Program-made: the position numbers and the translations under genes
Assembly: GCF_014836755.1 (NCBI RefSeq)
Contig: NZ_JACSQF010000019.1
Location: 20,182-84,181, forward strand
Source: Oerskovia merdavium
GTDB lineage: Bacteria > Actinomycetota > Actinomycetes > Actinomycetales > Cellulomonadaceae
DNA length: 64,000 nucleotides
Direction of reading: 5' to 3'
In this document: piece by piece, positions 16,377 through 24,326 of the stretch
How positions within the stretch are numbered: the stretch's first letter is position 1
How the letters are laid out: every line of letters starts with the position of its first letter
Notes under the pieces: generated by a model
What the model was told of the DNA's origin: nothing
Databases searched by the model: none
What the model saw: only the letters and a program-made list of their open reading frames with translations

Positions 16377-16856
16377 TCAGGCTCCCGGAACATCCTCCCC
16401 CGCGAACGCAGCCCGCAGCGCGGGCATCTCGAGCTTGATCATCTGCATCATGACGCCCATCATCCGCGCCACGGCCTCCTGGTCGTCGGACTGCGCGAGC
16501 TCCTCGAACTCGACGGGCACGACCTGCCACGACAACCCGTAGCGGTCCTTGAGCCAGCCGCACTGCGACTCGGTGCCGCCGCCCGAGAGCAGGGCGTCCC
16601 AGTAGTGGTCGACCTCCGCCTCGTCCTCGCAGCGCACGATGAACGACACGGCCTCGCTGAACGGGAACAGGTGGTCGGGGCCTCCGTTGATGAGGTTGAA
16701 GGGCTGGCCCTGCAACGTGAAGTCGATGGTGACCAGGGTGCCGTCGGGCATCTTCAGGGAGTCGCCGACGGTGCTGTCGGGGAACACCGAGGTGTAGAAG
16801 GCCACGGCCTCCTCGAGTCCTCCGTTGAACCACAGGCTCGGGACGATCGGTCTCAT
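16377..16856 (-). CDS. VOC-superfamily protein, PhnB-like
   Basis: A 159-residue protein of the glyoxalase/bleomycin-resistance fold, PhnB subgroup. It opens with PSLWFNGGLEEAVAFYTSVFPDS, split here as the paired beta-alpha-beta unit, and has NGGPDHLFPFSEAVSF and QCGWLKDRYGLSWQVVP, which mark the family. The function of most members is unknown. It may share a transcript with the gene at 15909, 39 bases downstream. Start ATG at 16856 with GGAGG upstream. Confidence 0.85.
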   Translation of the reverse strand: MRPIVPSLWFNGGLEEAVAFYTSVFPDSTVGDSLKMPDGTLVTIDFTLQGQPFNLINGGPDHLFPFSEAVSFIVRCEDEAEVDHYWDALLSGGGTESQCGWLKDRYGLSWQVVPVEFEELAQSDDQEAVARMMGVMMQMIKLEMPALRAAFAGEDVPGA

Positions 16857-16972
16857 CGCTCTCCTCCTCCCGCGCGGCGCGCGGTGCGTCGCACTCTTCA
16901 GGTCCGACCGGCCGGGACCGGCGAACTCATCGGTCGGCGCACCCGGTCAGGCGCGGCGGCGCGGCGGGCGCG

Positions 16973-17470
16973 TCAGGCGGCGGTCCGCAGGAACGTCCCC
17001 AGCGCCTCGACCACGAGCAGGTGGTCGTCGCGCTGGGCCAGGCCGGACACGGTCACGACGCCGATCACCCCGACCCCCTCGACCCGCAGCGGGAACGCCC
17101 CGCCGTGGGCCGCGTACTCCTGGAGCGGCAGCTCGTGCTGCGCCGTGAACGTCGTGCCCCTGGCCTTGGCGCGCAGGCCCATGAGGTACGACGACGCACC
17201 GAACCGCTCGACCACGCGCACCTTGCGCTGGACCCAGGTGTCGTTGTCGGGCGTGGTGCCCTCGGTCGCGGCGTGGAAGACCTGCTGCGGTCCGCGGCGC
17301 ACGTCGATCGTGATCGGCAGCGTCCGCTCCGCGGCGAGCTCGACGAGCAGGCAGCCGAGCCGCCACGCGTCGTCGTGCGTGAAGCGCGCGAGGACGAGGT
17401 CGCGCTCGTGCTGCTCGGCCTCGGCGACGAGGCGGGACAGGTCGGGGTTCTCGGGCTGGTCGTGGGTCAT
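16973..17470 (-). CDS. UPF0303/heme-degrading-domain (GlcG/HbpS-like) protein
   Basis: A 165-residue alpha/beta protein with the UPF0303 layout: an N-terminal helix, a central ITIDVRRG strand, a VQRKVRVVERFGASSYLMG segment given here in part, HGGAFPLRVEGVGVIG and a closing VVEALGTFL helix. Members are annotated as heme-degrading-domain proteins, but activity is rarely tested. Its neighbours (VOC protein and Ku) do not suggest a pathway. Confidence 0.8.
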   Translation of the reverse strand: MTHDQPENPDLSRLVAEAEQHERDLVLARFTHDDAWRLGCLLVELAAERTLPITIDVRRGPQQVFHAATEGTTPDNDTWVQRKVRVVERFGASSYLMGLRAKARGTTFTAQHELPLQEYAAHGGAFPLRVEGVGVIGVVTVSGLAQRDDHLLVVEALGTFLRTAA

Positions 17471-17497
17471 GGCGTCAGCCTGGCACGCCGCGGCACG

Positions 17498-18475
17498 TCA
17501 CGCCGAGGCCTTCTTGCGCGTCGTCTTCTTCTTCGCGGGTTCCTTCGTCGAGGCGGGAGCCGTGCTCGAGGCGGCCTGGTCGTCCGAGGCGCGTGACGCC
17601 GTCGGGCGCTCGCTCTTCTTCCTCGTGGTGCCCGACGGCGCAGCCTCCTTCGCGGGCTTCTCGCCCTTCGCGTCGCCCGACCTCTTGCCGCGCGAGCTCT
17701 CGACGCTGCGGCGCAGCGCCTCCATGAGGTCGATGACCTCGGCGCCCTCGCCGCCCTTCTCCTCCTGCTCGCCGAAGGTCTCCTCGGTGCTGAACGTGTC
17801 GCCTGCCTCGATCTTGGCCTCGATGAGCTGACGGAGCTGGGCCTGGTAGTCGTCCTGGTACTCCTCGGGCGTGAAGTCGGCCGCGAAGGACTCGACGAGC
17901 TGCGACGACATCGCGAGCTCCTTCGCGCTGACCTTCGCCGGCTCGTCGAGCGTCGGGAATGCGGCCTCGCGCACCTCGTCGGCCCACAGCAGCGTCTGCA
18001 GCACCAGCACGTCGTCGCGCACGCGCAGCGCCGCGAGCCGCGTGCGCTGGCGCAGCGCGAACTTCACGATCGCGGTGCGGTCGGTCTCCTCGAGCGTGCG
18101 GCGCAGCAGCACGTAGGCCTTGTTCGAGGAGGAGTCGGGCTCGAGGTAGTAGCTGCGGTCCAGGAGCATGGGGTCGATCTGGTCGGTGGGCACGAACTCC
18201 ACGACCTCGACCTCGCGGCTGCGCTCGGCGGGCAGCGACCCCAGGTCCTCGGCCGTGAGCACGACCGTGCGCTCGCCGTCGTCGTACGCCTTGTCGATGT
18301 GCTCGTACGCCACGACCTCGCCGCAGACCTCGCACCGGCGCTGGTAACGGATCCGGCCGCCGTCCTTGTCGTGCACCTGGTGCAGCGGCACGTCGTGGTC
18401 CTCGGTGGCCGAGTAGACCTTGATCGGCACGTTGACGAGACCGAACGTGATGGCACCCTTCCAGATGGCCCTCAT
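17498..18475 (-). CDS. ku: Non-homologous end-joining protein Ku
   Basis: A 325-residue bacterial Ku. The core (residues 1 to about 255) opens MRAIWKGAITFGLVNVP and contains the RYQRRCEVCGEVV and RSYYLEPD segments typical of the family. It would form a homodimer ring on DNA ends and recruit LigD. The last 65-70 residues are a Ser/Thr/Lys-rich tail ending KKKTTRKKASA, as in actinobacterial Ku proteins whose basic tail aids DNA binding. LigD is in this window (28477) but 10 kb away, so the pair is not an operon. Confidence 0.95.
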   Translation of the reverse strand: MRAIWKGAITFGLVNVPIKVYSATEDHDVPLHQVHDKDGGRIRYQRRCEVCGEVVAYEHIDKAYDDGERTVVLTAEDLGSLPAERSREVEVVEFVPTDQIDPMLLDRSYYLEPDSSSNKAYVLLRRTLEETDRTAIVKFALRQRTRLAALRVRDDVLVLQTLLWADEVREAAFPTLDEPAKVSAKELAMSSQLVESFAADFTPEEYQDDYQAQLRQLIEAKIEAGDTFSTEETFGEQEEKGGEGAEVIDLMEALRRSVESSRGKRSGDAKGEKPAKEAAPSGTTRKKSERPTASRASDDQAASSTAPASTKEPAKKKTTRKKASA

Positions 18476-18514
18476 GCCTCCATGGTGCTCCCGGGGCCGG
18501 GGCCTGGCGAGTCG

Positions 18515-19066
18515 TCAGACCATCTGGAGCCGGTGGTGCGGTCCGGCGGGGAGCTCGACCTCGATACGGTCGCCGACGCCGACCGTGCCGCCCCGCTCGA
18601 CCGCGGTCATGATCCCCGCCTTGCGGATCACGTCGCCCTGGCCGTCCGGCAGGACGAGCCGCTTGAGCAGGCCCGGACGGAAGTCGTTGATCTGCTGGCA
18701 CGGGTTGCGCAGCCCCGTGACCTCGAGGACGACCGTCTCGCCGAGGTGCAGGTGGGCGCCGCGCGGCAGGCCCAGCAGGTCGACCCCGCGCGTCGTCACG
18801 TTCTCGCCCAGGTCCGCGGGGCCGACGTCGAATCCCGCCTCGGCCAGCTCGTCGAACAGCTCGGCGTGCATGAGGTGGACCTGGCGCAGGTTGGGCTGGG
18901 TCGGGTCGGCCCGCACGCGGCTGCGGTGCTTCACGGTGTCCCCGGCGTGCGCGTCGCCGACGACGCCCAGCCCTTCGACGACCTGGACGCTGGAGCGCAG
19001 GTCCTTGCTGAAGTCGTGGGCAGGGCTCGAGGCCACGGCCACGACGTGGGGCACTGGATCGGTCAC
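18515..19066 (-). CDS. MOSC-domain protein
   Basis: A 183-residue MOSC protein, likely a molybdenum cofactor sulfurtransferase or a cofactor-binding relative. GDAHAG, HLMHAELFDEL, the ADLGENVTT segment and RNPCQQI with the conserved cysteine all match. It lacks the beta-barrel partner domain of YcbX/mARC, so its substrate is unknown. GTG at 19066 is the start. It lies 39 bases upstream of ku and may share a promoter. Confidence 0.9.
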   Translation of the reverse strand: MTDPVPHVVAVASSPAHDFSKDLRSSVQVVEGLGVVGDAHAGDTVKHRSRVRADPTQPNLRQVHLMHAELFDELAEAGFDVGPADLGENVTTRGVDLLGLPRGAHLHLGETVVLEVTGLRNPCQQINDFRPGLLKRLVLPDGQGDVIRKAGIMTAVERGGTVGVGDRIEVELPAGPHHRLQMV

Positions 19067-19212
19067 GGGGCCATCATGGCGCGCTCGCGTGCGCGGTGGC
19101 GAGGCGGTCCGGCGCTCGGGCGGGCCGGCAGGGCGTCGGGTGCGGTCGCCGCGTGCGGGGCGCCGCCCAGCGCGGAGCGCCGCCTGTGGGCGGCGCCCGG
19201 CATCATGGGCGC

Positions 19213-19515
19213 ATGGCCGGCACCAGGTACGAGTTCGAGGCGGAGCTGTGGCGATGGACCGCGCGCAGCGACACGTGGGTCTTCGCGGCCCTGCCCACCG
19301 ACGTCAGCGACGAGATCGCCGACTCCCCGCTGCCCCCGGCCGGGTTCGGGTCGGTCAAGGTCGAGGTCACGCTCGGCGGCTCGCGCTGGTCCACGTCGGT
19401 CTTCCCCGACGCCGAGCGCAGGACGTTCGTGCTGCCCGTCAAGGCCGCGGTGCGTCGGCGCGAGGCGGTCGACGTCGGCGACACCGTGCGGATCGCGGTC
19501 GAGACGATGATCTAG
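19213..19515 (+). CDS. DUF1905 small protein
   Basis: A 100-residue protein with the DUF1905 pattern: F-E-A-E-L-W at the start, WVFAALP, GFGSVKVEVTLGGSRWSTSVFP and VRRREAVDVGDTVRIAVE at the end. The fold is a small beta-barrel; function is unknown. ATG at 19213 is chosen over an upstream in-frame ATG because the family begins here. It converges with the AbiE-like pair, whose end is 6 bases away. Confidence 0.85.
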   Translation: MAGTRYEFEAELWRWTARSDTWVFAALPTDVSDEIADSPLPPAGFGSVKVEVTLGGSRWSTSVFPDAERRTFVLPVKAAVRRREAVDVGDTVRIAVETMI

Positions 19516-19521
19516 CAGGGC

Positions 19522-20361
19522 TCACCTCAGCGCATCCAGAAGTTCCCGAGCGAGGGCCGCGACGGACTGGGCCACAAGTTCAGGTTCACCGATGCCCCGT
19601 TCAGCCCGTCCGGCCATCTGCGATCCGACCGCGCCGCTTCCGACGCCAAAGAGCTCGTCGAGCAGACGCAGCGCGTTCACCGTGGCATCTTGAGACAGCG
19701 GATCAGTGAGCAGACGCCCGAACGCCGCTGCAAGGTCTTCCGTCGGCACGCCGACCAGAAGTCTGTAGACGTCGTGCGCGTCCTTGTCCTCAAGTCGAGA
19801 TGAACGGCCACGCTCGACCTCGACGATGCGCTCACCGATCTTGTGCGCCTTGGCGACCAACAGCGCTGCCGGACCCGCGACACGCGCACTGACCGTACGC
19901 GTGTCGGCCGGATCGAGTGAGGCGATGCTCACGAAAGCTGAGTCGACCACGGCTGCCTCAAGACCAGCGGTGCGACGTGTCGCACGGTCATCATGCGGCG
20001 GCACCTTGCCTGAGCGCCGGGAACCTGGACCAGCCTGCGCCTCAGGGACCATGAGGTCCACCGGGACCCCGGTGGGACTGATCCATGCCCCGGGCTGCGA
20101 GCCACCTTCCTGGCGGAACCCGGCCTTGGTCAGCGCACTCTCGAGTCGAGGATCTTCTCTCAACACACGCCGATCGACGACAAGGTCGCTGTCCTTGGTC
20201 ATCTCAGCCAGGGCTACGTCCGCCCCGCCGGTGTGAAGGTAGACGGCCTGTGCTCCGACAACGACGATCGCGTCCCGATGAGCGGCGAGGGCAACGAGCG
20301 CGTCAAGGAGAGCACAACGCACCAGGACCATCATCGAATCATCTGCGCCATTGCGGTTCAT
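19522..20361 (-). CDS. Nucleotidyltransferase-like toxin (AbiEii/MenT-like)
   Basis: A 279-residue protein with an N-terminal helix, a GAQAVYLHTGG strand-turn and KDSDLVVD, which give the nucleotidyltransferase G-x-Q/S then D-x-D pattern. KAHKIGERIVEVERG and LEDKDAHDVYRLL follow as in AbiEii-type proteins. It overlaps the upstream winged-helix gene by 23 bases. Such pairs act as type IV-like toxin-antitoxin or abortive infection modules: the toxin adds nucleotides to RNA targets such as tRNA. GC is visibly below that of the neighbours, fitting horizontal transfer. Pair identification is from motifs and order. Confidence 0.7.
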   Translation of the reverse strand: MNRNGADDSMMVLVRCALLDALVALAAHRDAIVVVGAQAVYLHTGGADVALAEMTKDSDLVVDRRVLREDPRLESALTKAGFRQEGGSQPGAWISPTGVPVDLMVPEAQAGPGSRRSGKVPPHDDRATRRTAGLEAAVVDSAFVSIASLDPADTRTVSARVAGPAALLVAKAHKIGERIVEVERGRSSRLEDKDAHDVYRLLVGVPTEDLAAAFGRLLTDPLSQDATVNALRLLDELFGVGSGAVGSQMAGRAERGIGEPELVAQSVAALARELLDALR

Positions 20362-21397
20362 TCTTCTCCATCCACGCCATCAGGGCCTCACCCTCGGACG
20401 GGGCGCGCCCCGGTCCCGTCAATTGGTCCACCACGACCTGCGCCGGCGCCGCGACCACCGCTCCGTCAGCCCGTTGGATGGCGCGTTCCATCACGACGTC
20501 GTACCCGGGTTCGACCAAGAGAACATTCGCACTGCCCTCCGCCGGGAGCAGGCCCCACTCCTTCGCCAAGCCTGACGCATCTCGGGTGAACACCGTCGCC
20601 GCACGGACCGGGGCGTAGGGCTCGATCCATGTCTCCGAGGCAATGGATCCGGTGAGGACATAGGACGCAGAGAGCGTCTGCTGGGCTTTCGAGAGGATTG
20701 CGTTCATCCCTCGCGGTTCGACCCACCGTGTCACACGGTTCGTGGAGACGACGTCGTAGTCTCTGCTCCAGAGCCGGAGCAGCTCGGGCCAGCGGGTCAC
20801 GACGAACGACGTTCCATCCCTCTCGATCAGGCCCTCGCCGTCGAGGTAGTCGACCACGCGATAGATGGTTCCGACAGATCCTCCGGAGATCTCACGGATC
20901 CGTCGCGCGGTCAGTGGCCCTGCATAGTCGACGAGAGCCCGAACCACTCGGGCTGCCGGTGCACCGCGCAGCGTTCCCCTCGGACGGCCGGGGCTGCGCC
21001 AGGGGTCCTTCGTCGCACCCACGTCACGAAGGAACAGGCCGGGTCGAGAGTTCTCCACCCTGACGTTCCCTGTGGCGTCCGCGTAGGAGATTCCCGCTGC
21101 GGCAAGAGCCTCCTGCACGGGGACGGACAGGTAGCGAGCGAAGACGACTCCTTGTCTCGCGCTCTCCCGCGTGCGCTCGCTCAGCCTCGCGACGTCGCGG
21201 CGCTCGACAACCGAGCGCACTTCTACATCGAGGTCTGCGCGCTGGCCGTCCGGCGAGGCAAGGATGGCCAGGTAGTTCCCGCCCTCCGATCTTGTGGGTC
21301 CTTCGATCTGAGCGCCCCACCCCTCGGGCAGCCGTTCCTCGATGACACGGGCGACTGCCGCAAGGACCTGCCCCGTCGAGCGTGGCTCGCTATCCAT
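20339..21397 (-). CDS. Winged-helix antitoxin/repressor (AbiEi-like)
   Basis: A 352-residue protein. An N-terminal domain (about 1-130) is followed by a winged helix (about 150-205, AARVVRALVDYAGPLTARR start) and a C-terminal AbiEi-like domain with YVLTGSIASETW and ending at ALMAWMEKNEPQW. ATG at 21397 is preferred because AAGGGAG lies 6 bases upstream; a GTG at 21415 would overlap that site. It precedes and overlaps the nucleotidyltransferase gene, the order seen in abiEi-abiEii. It should repress its own promoter and block the toxin's effect. The long N-terminal domain is more than the classic AbiEi has. Confidence 0.65.
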   Translation of the reverse strand: MDSEPRSTGQVLAAVARVIEERLPEGWGAQIEGPTRSEGGNYLAILASPDGQRADLDVEVRSVVERRDVARLSERTRESARQGVVFARYLSVPVQEALAAAGISYADATGNVRVENSRPGLFLRDVGATKDPWRSPGRPRGTLRGAPAARVVRALVDYAGPLTARRIREISGGSVGTIYRVVDYLDGEGLIERDGTSFVVTRWPELLRLWSRDYDVVSTNRVTRWVEPRGMNAILSKAQQTLSASYVLTGSIASETWIEPYAPVRAATVFTRDASGLAKEWGLLPAEGSANVLLVEPGYDVVMERAIQRADGAVVAAPAQVVVDQLTGPGRAPSEGEALMAWMEKNEPQWRR

Positions 21398-21434
21398 GTC
21401 GACTCCCTTGTACACGCCATGCGCGCGTTCAGAA

Positions 21435-21464
21435 AATATAGCCGTTCACCCGACGAGTGAACAA
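21435..21464 (-). promoter_or_regulatory. Promoter and dyad operator of the AbiE-like pair
   Basis: On the minus strand, TTGTTC (21464-21459) and TATATT (21440-21435) form -35 and -10 boxes with an 18-bp spacer. Inside the spacer, GTTCAC (21444-21449) and GTGAAC (21457-21462) make a 6-bp inverted repeat. A repressor bound there would block the promoter, so autoregulation by the winged-helix protein is likely. Confidence 0.6.
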
Positions 21465-21573
21465 GAGCATTTCCCGAACAACAGGGTTGTCGGCTGGCGG
21501 GTTCCACGGGTGCCGCCCTGCCCCGAGCATGCGCGACGAACAGGCGCAGAACTCGGACGAGACTCCGTTCCGA

Positions 21574-22356
21574 TCAGGACGAGGCATCCCCCGGCTTGCC
21601 CCGCAGGTACGAGTCGAGCAGCTCCCACGAGGGAGCGAACGGGCTCGCGCTCTGTCCCTCGGCGTGCTCGGTCGCGGTGTCGCGCGAGTGCTGGAGCACC
21701 TCGTCGTGCAGGCGCTCCATCTTCTCGTCGAGCTCCGAGGCCGCGAGCGAGGCCTCCTTGAGCTCGTCGAGGAGGCGCTGCGGGACGGCCTTGTCGTACT
21801 TGTAGTAGATCTTGTGCTCGAGGCTGGCCCAGAAGTCCATGGCGATGGTCCGGATCTGGATCTCGACGACCACGGGCTGCACCCGGTCGGACAGGAACAC
21901 GGGCACCTCGACGATCAGGTGCAGGCTCTTGTACCCGTTGCCCTTGGGGTGGGAGATGTAGTCGCGCTCCTCGAGCACCACGAGGTCCTGCTGCGCCGCG
22001 ATCATGTCGCGCACCTTGTAGATGTCGGACACGAAGCTGCACGTGACGCGCACGCCCGCGATGTCGAAGATCTCCGCACGCAGCGCGTCGATCGTCAGGT
22101 CGACGCCCTTGCGCCGCGCCTTGGCGAGCAGCGACTCGGGCGACTTGAGGCGCGAGGACACGTGCTCGATCGGGTTGTACTCGTGGGCGTACGCGAACTC
22201 GTCGCGCAGGATGGTGATCTTGGTCATCACCTCGTCCATGCCGAACCGGTACGTCATCATCAGCCGCGTGAAGTGCTCCCGCAGGGCCCGTAGCTCTGCC
22301 CCGACCTGGGGTTCACCGCTCATGAGTTCCTCGCTGCTCGTGCTGACACCGACCAT
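21574..22356 (-). CDS. Small alarmone synthetase (RelQ/YjbM-type GTP pyrophosphokinase)
   Basis: A 260-residue single-domain (p)ppGpp synthetase with no hydrolase or TGS domain. The RelA/SpoT synthetase marks are present: DIAGVRVTCSFVSDIY, SHPKGNGYKSLH (the G-loop) and EIQIRTIAMDFWASLEHKIYYK in pieces. The Tyr-rich KIYYKY segment follows. ATG at 22356 lacks a ribosome site; an internal ATG at 22323 has GAGGA upstream and gives 249 residues. The enzyme transfers pyrophosphate from ATP to GTP or GDP in stress. It stands alone, divergent from a TetR gene. Confidence 0.92.
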   Translation of the reverse strand: MVGVSTSSEELMSGEPQVGAELRALREHFTRLMMTYRFGMDEVMTKITILRDEFAYAHEYNPIEHVSSRLKSPESLLAKARRKGVDLTIDALRAEIFDIAGVRVTCSFVSDIYKVRDMIAAQQDLVVLEERDYISHPKGNGYKSLHLIVEVPVFLSDRVQPVVVEIQIRTIAMDFWASLEHKIYYKYDKAVPQRLLDELKEASLAASELDEKMERLHDEVLQHSRDTATEHAEGQSASPFAPSWELLDSYLRGKPGDASS

Positions 22357-22513
22357 CTACCGTCGCACACCGCGCACCCCCGGAGGGACCGCGTCCGCCC
22401 TCGCCCCCGGGGCGTCTCACGTCCTGGCGGGGCGCACGACCCGTGGCGCCGCGCGTCCGCAGGCCCAACGGCCCGGTTCTCCGGGACCTACGTCCTGACC
22501 TGCCGGAACACTG

Positions 22514-22543
22514 TTGACGCTGTGTCAATAGCGGTCCTAGCGT
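22514..22543 (+). promoter_or_regulatory. Promoter with dyad for the TetR gene at 22574
   Basis: TTGACG (22514) and TAGCGT (22538-22543) are spaced 18 bp. TTGAC (22514-22518) and GTCAA (22524-22528) form an inverted repeat over the -35 box, a possible TetR operator. AGAAGGAG lies just before the ATG. Confidence 0.5.
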
Positions 22544-22573
22544 CGGTCTCATCAGCTCGAGAAGGAGCCCCAG

Positions 22574-23185
22574 ATGACCGACGCCACGAAGCCCAGACGA
22601 CGCCGTTCGGCGCCCGAGGTGCGGGCCGAGGAGATCGTCCTCGCGGCCCGCGAGCTGTTCGCCGAGCAGGGCATCGCCCACACCTCGACCAAGGACGTCG
22701 CCGAGCGGGCGGGCGTGGCCCGGGGGCTCGTCTACTACTACTTCCCCGACAAGGACGCGCTCGTCGACGCGGTCCTCGAGGGGTACGTCGCCGAGTTCGT
22801 CGAGGCCGTGCACGCCTGGGACGCAGCCCGCGAGCCGGGCAACATCGACAAGGCGCTCGTCGACTGCGTCGCGATGTTCCGCACCCACCTGCGCTCGGTC
22901 GACCCGCTGCGCGACGACCTGCAGCGCGCCGAGCACACAGGGCTGTACAACCGGTTCCTCGACCGCGCAGTGCGCGCGGTCGTCGAATGCGTCGAGGCCA
23001 CCACGGTCGAGGCCTACGCGGCCCGGCACCAGGTCCGCATCGAGCACGTGCCCGAGACGTTCTACGTCCTGGTCTACGGCCTCGTGGGCCTGGCCCGGAA
23101 CTGCCCCGAGGTCGACGACGCGGTGCTCGTGACGATCGTGCGGCAGGCGCTGCACCTCGAGGGGGCGCGGGCCGATTCCGAGTGA
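22574..23185 (+). CDS. TetR-family regulator
   Basis: A 203-residue TetR protein. Residues 18-65 are the DNA-binding domain, with STKDVAERAGVARGLVYYYFPDKDAL as recognition unit in pieces. The C-terminal ligand domain has no recognisable subfamily. The gene is 114 bases upstream of the DUF5692 membrane protein in the same direction, so it probably controls that gene and itself through the dyad at 22514-22528. Confidence 0.9.
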   Translation: MTDATKPRRRRSAPEVRAEEIVLAARELFAEQGIAHTSTKDVAERAGVARGLVYYYFPDKDALVDAVLEGYVAEFVEAVHAWDAAREPGNIDKALVDCVAMFRTHLRSVDPLRDDLQRAEHTGLYNRFLDRAVRAVVECVEATTVEAYAARHQVRIEHVPETFYVLVYGLVGLARNCPEVDDAVLVTIVRQALHLEGARADSE

Positions 23186-23299
23186 CGCGACAGCACGGAC
23201 CACACCGGTGCGCCGGGGTCCGCGCCCGTCCACCTGGCGCACCTCCCCCACCCGCCGGGACGACACCTGCCGTCCCGCCGTCCTGAGAAAGGGAGCGAC

Positions 23300-24259
23300 G
23301 TGTTCCTGTTCGACTCCATCCCCTGGCAAGCCGCCGTCATGTGGTTCGTGGTGCTCGCGGCCCTCGTCGGCCTCAACGAGCTGGTCCGCTGGTCCAAGAC
23401 CGCCGCGATCGGGATCTTCATCGTCCTGCCGGTCCTGCTGACGATCTTCGTGTGGCCGCACACCGCGGGCGCCGGTTCCTCGACCGGCACCTGGTTCCAC
23501 TGGGTCAAGGTGTACTCGGCCCTGGCCGGGTGCATCGGCTTCATGCTCATCCGCTACAACCCGCGCATCGCGGCCATGAAGTACGCGTTGCTGTTCCCGC
23601 CCGCGATCCTGGGCCTCAACATCCTCGAGGCCGTGATCCGCGACTTCCAGGTCTACGGCATGCACGGCATGGTCGACGGCGTCTTCATGGTCGGCGGCTC
23701 GTGGAACATCATGAACGGCGTCGCGGGGATCCTGAACCTGCTGACGATCTGCGGCTGGGCCGGCATCTACATCACGCGCGACCGTTTCAAGGACATGGTC
23801 TGGCCCGACATGATGTGGTTCTGGATCATCGCGTACGACCTGTGGAACTTCGCGTACGTCTACAACTGCGTGGGTGACCACGCGTTCTACGCGGGCGCCG
23901 CGCTGCTCATCAGCTGCACCATCCCGGCGTTCTTCCTGCGCAAGGGTGCCTGGCTCCAGCACCGCGCTCACACGCTCGCGTTCTGGATGATGTTCACGAT
24001 GGCAGTGCCGACGTTCGTCTCCGACTCGGCGTTCGCGGTCGACTCGTCGCACAACCCGACGGCGCTGTTCGTCGTGAGCCTCGTCTCGCTCCTCGCGAAC
24101 GTCGCGGTCGCGGTCTACCAGGCCAAGGTCATCGTGACCAGGCGGCGCAACCCGCTGCGCGACGAGCTGTTCACCGACCACAAGTCCTACCAGGAGCTCG
24201 CCAAGGACCGTCCCGCCCCGAGCCCCGTGGCGGCAGCCGCGGGCAGCGTGACCACCTGA
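23300..24259 (+). CDS. DUF5692-like multi-pass membrane protein
   Basis: A 319-residue protein with eight or nine predicted TM helices, the first at about residues 10-30 and the last near 260-280, then a charged tail. Features include GMHGMVDGVFMVGGSWNIMNG in two parts, MMWFWIIAYDLWNFAYVYN and many Trp/His residues in the membrane. I match it to DUF5692, a family without known function. GTG at 23300 has AAAGGGAG 4 bases upstream. It follows a TetR gene, as exporters and stress proteins often do. Confidence 0.75.
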   Translation: MFLFDSIPWQAAVMWFVVLAALVGLNELVRWSKTAAIGIFIVLPVLLTIFVWPHTAGAGSSTGTWFHWVKVYSALAGCIGFMLIRYNPRIAAMKYALLFPPAILGLNILEAVIRDFQVYGMHGMVDGVFMVGGSWNIMNGVAGILNLLTICGWAGIYITRDRFKDMVWPDMMWFWIIAYDLWNFAYVYNCVGDHAFYAGAALLISCTIPAFFLRKGAWLQHRAHTLAFWMMFTMAVPTFVSDSAFAVDSSHNPTALFVVSLVSLLANVAVAVYQAKVIVTRRRNPLRDELFTDHKSYQELAKDRPAPSPVAAAAGSVTT

Positions 24260-24278
24260 GGTCCTCAGACCACGAAGT

Positions 24279-24312
24279 GCAGGGACCTCCGGCCGCGGCC
24301 GGAGGTCCCTGC
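24279..24312. terminator. Bidirectional hairpin between converging genes
   Basis: A 34-base perfect palindrome: GCAGGGACCTCCGGCC (24279-24294) and its inverse (24297-24312). It lies between the converging DUF5692 gene and MFS transporter gene, and works as a two-way terminator without a T run. Confidence 0.8.
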
Positions 24313-24326
24313 GCTTGCGGTGGGGT

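Noticed and set aside
20233..20589. Plus-strand frames over the AbiE-like pair
   Set aside because: Pro/Arg-rich shadows opposite two overlapping genes with clear motifs and a ribosome site.
21574..22356. Small alarmone synthetase as the toxin of the neighbouring AbiE-like pair
   Set aside because: It has its own separate transcription unit, high GC like the host, and a complete RelA/SpoT synthetase motif set typical of housekeeping RelQ-type enzymes.
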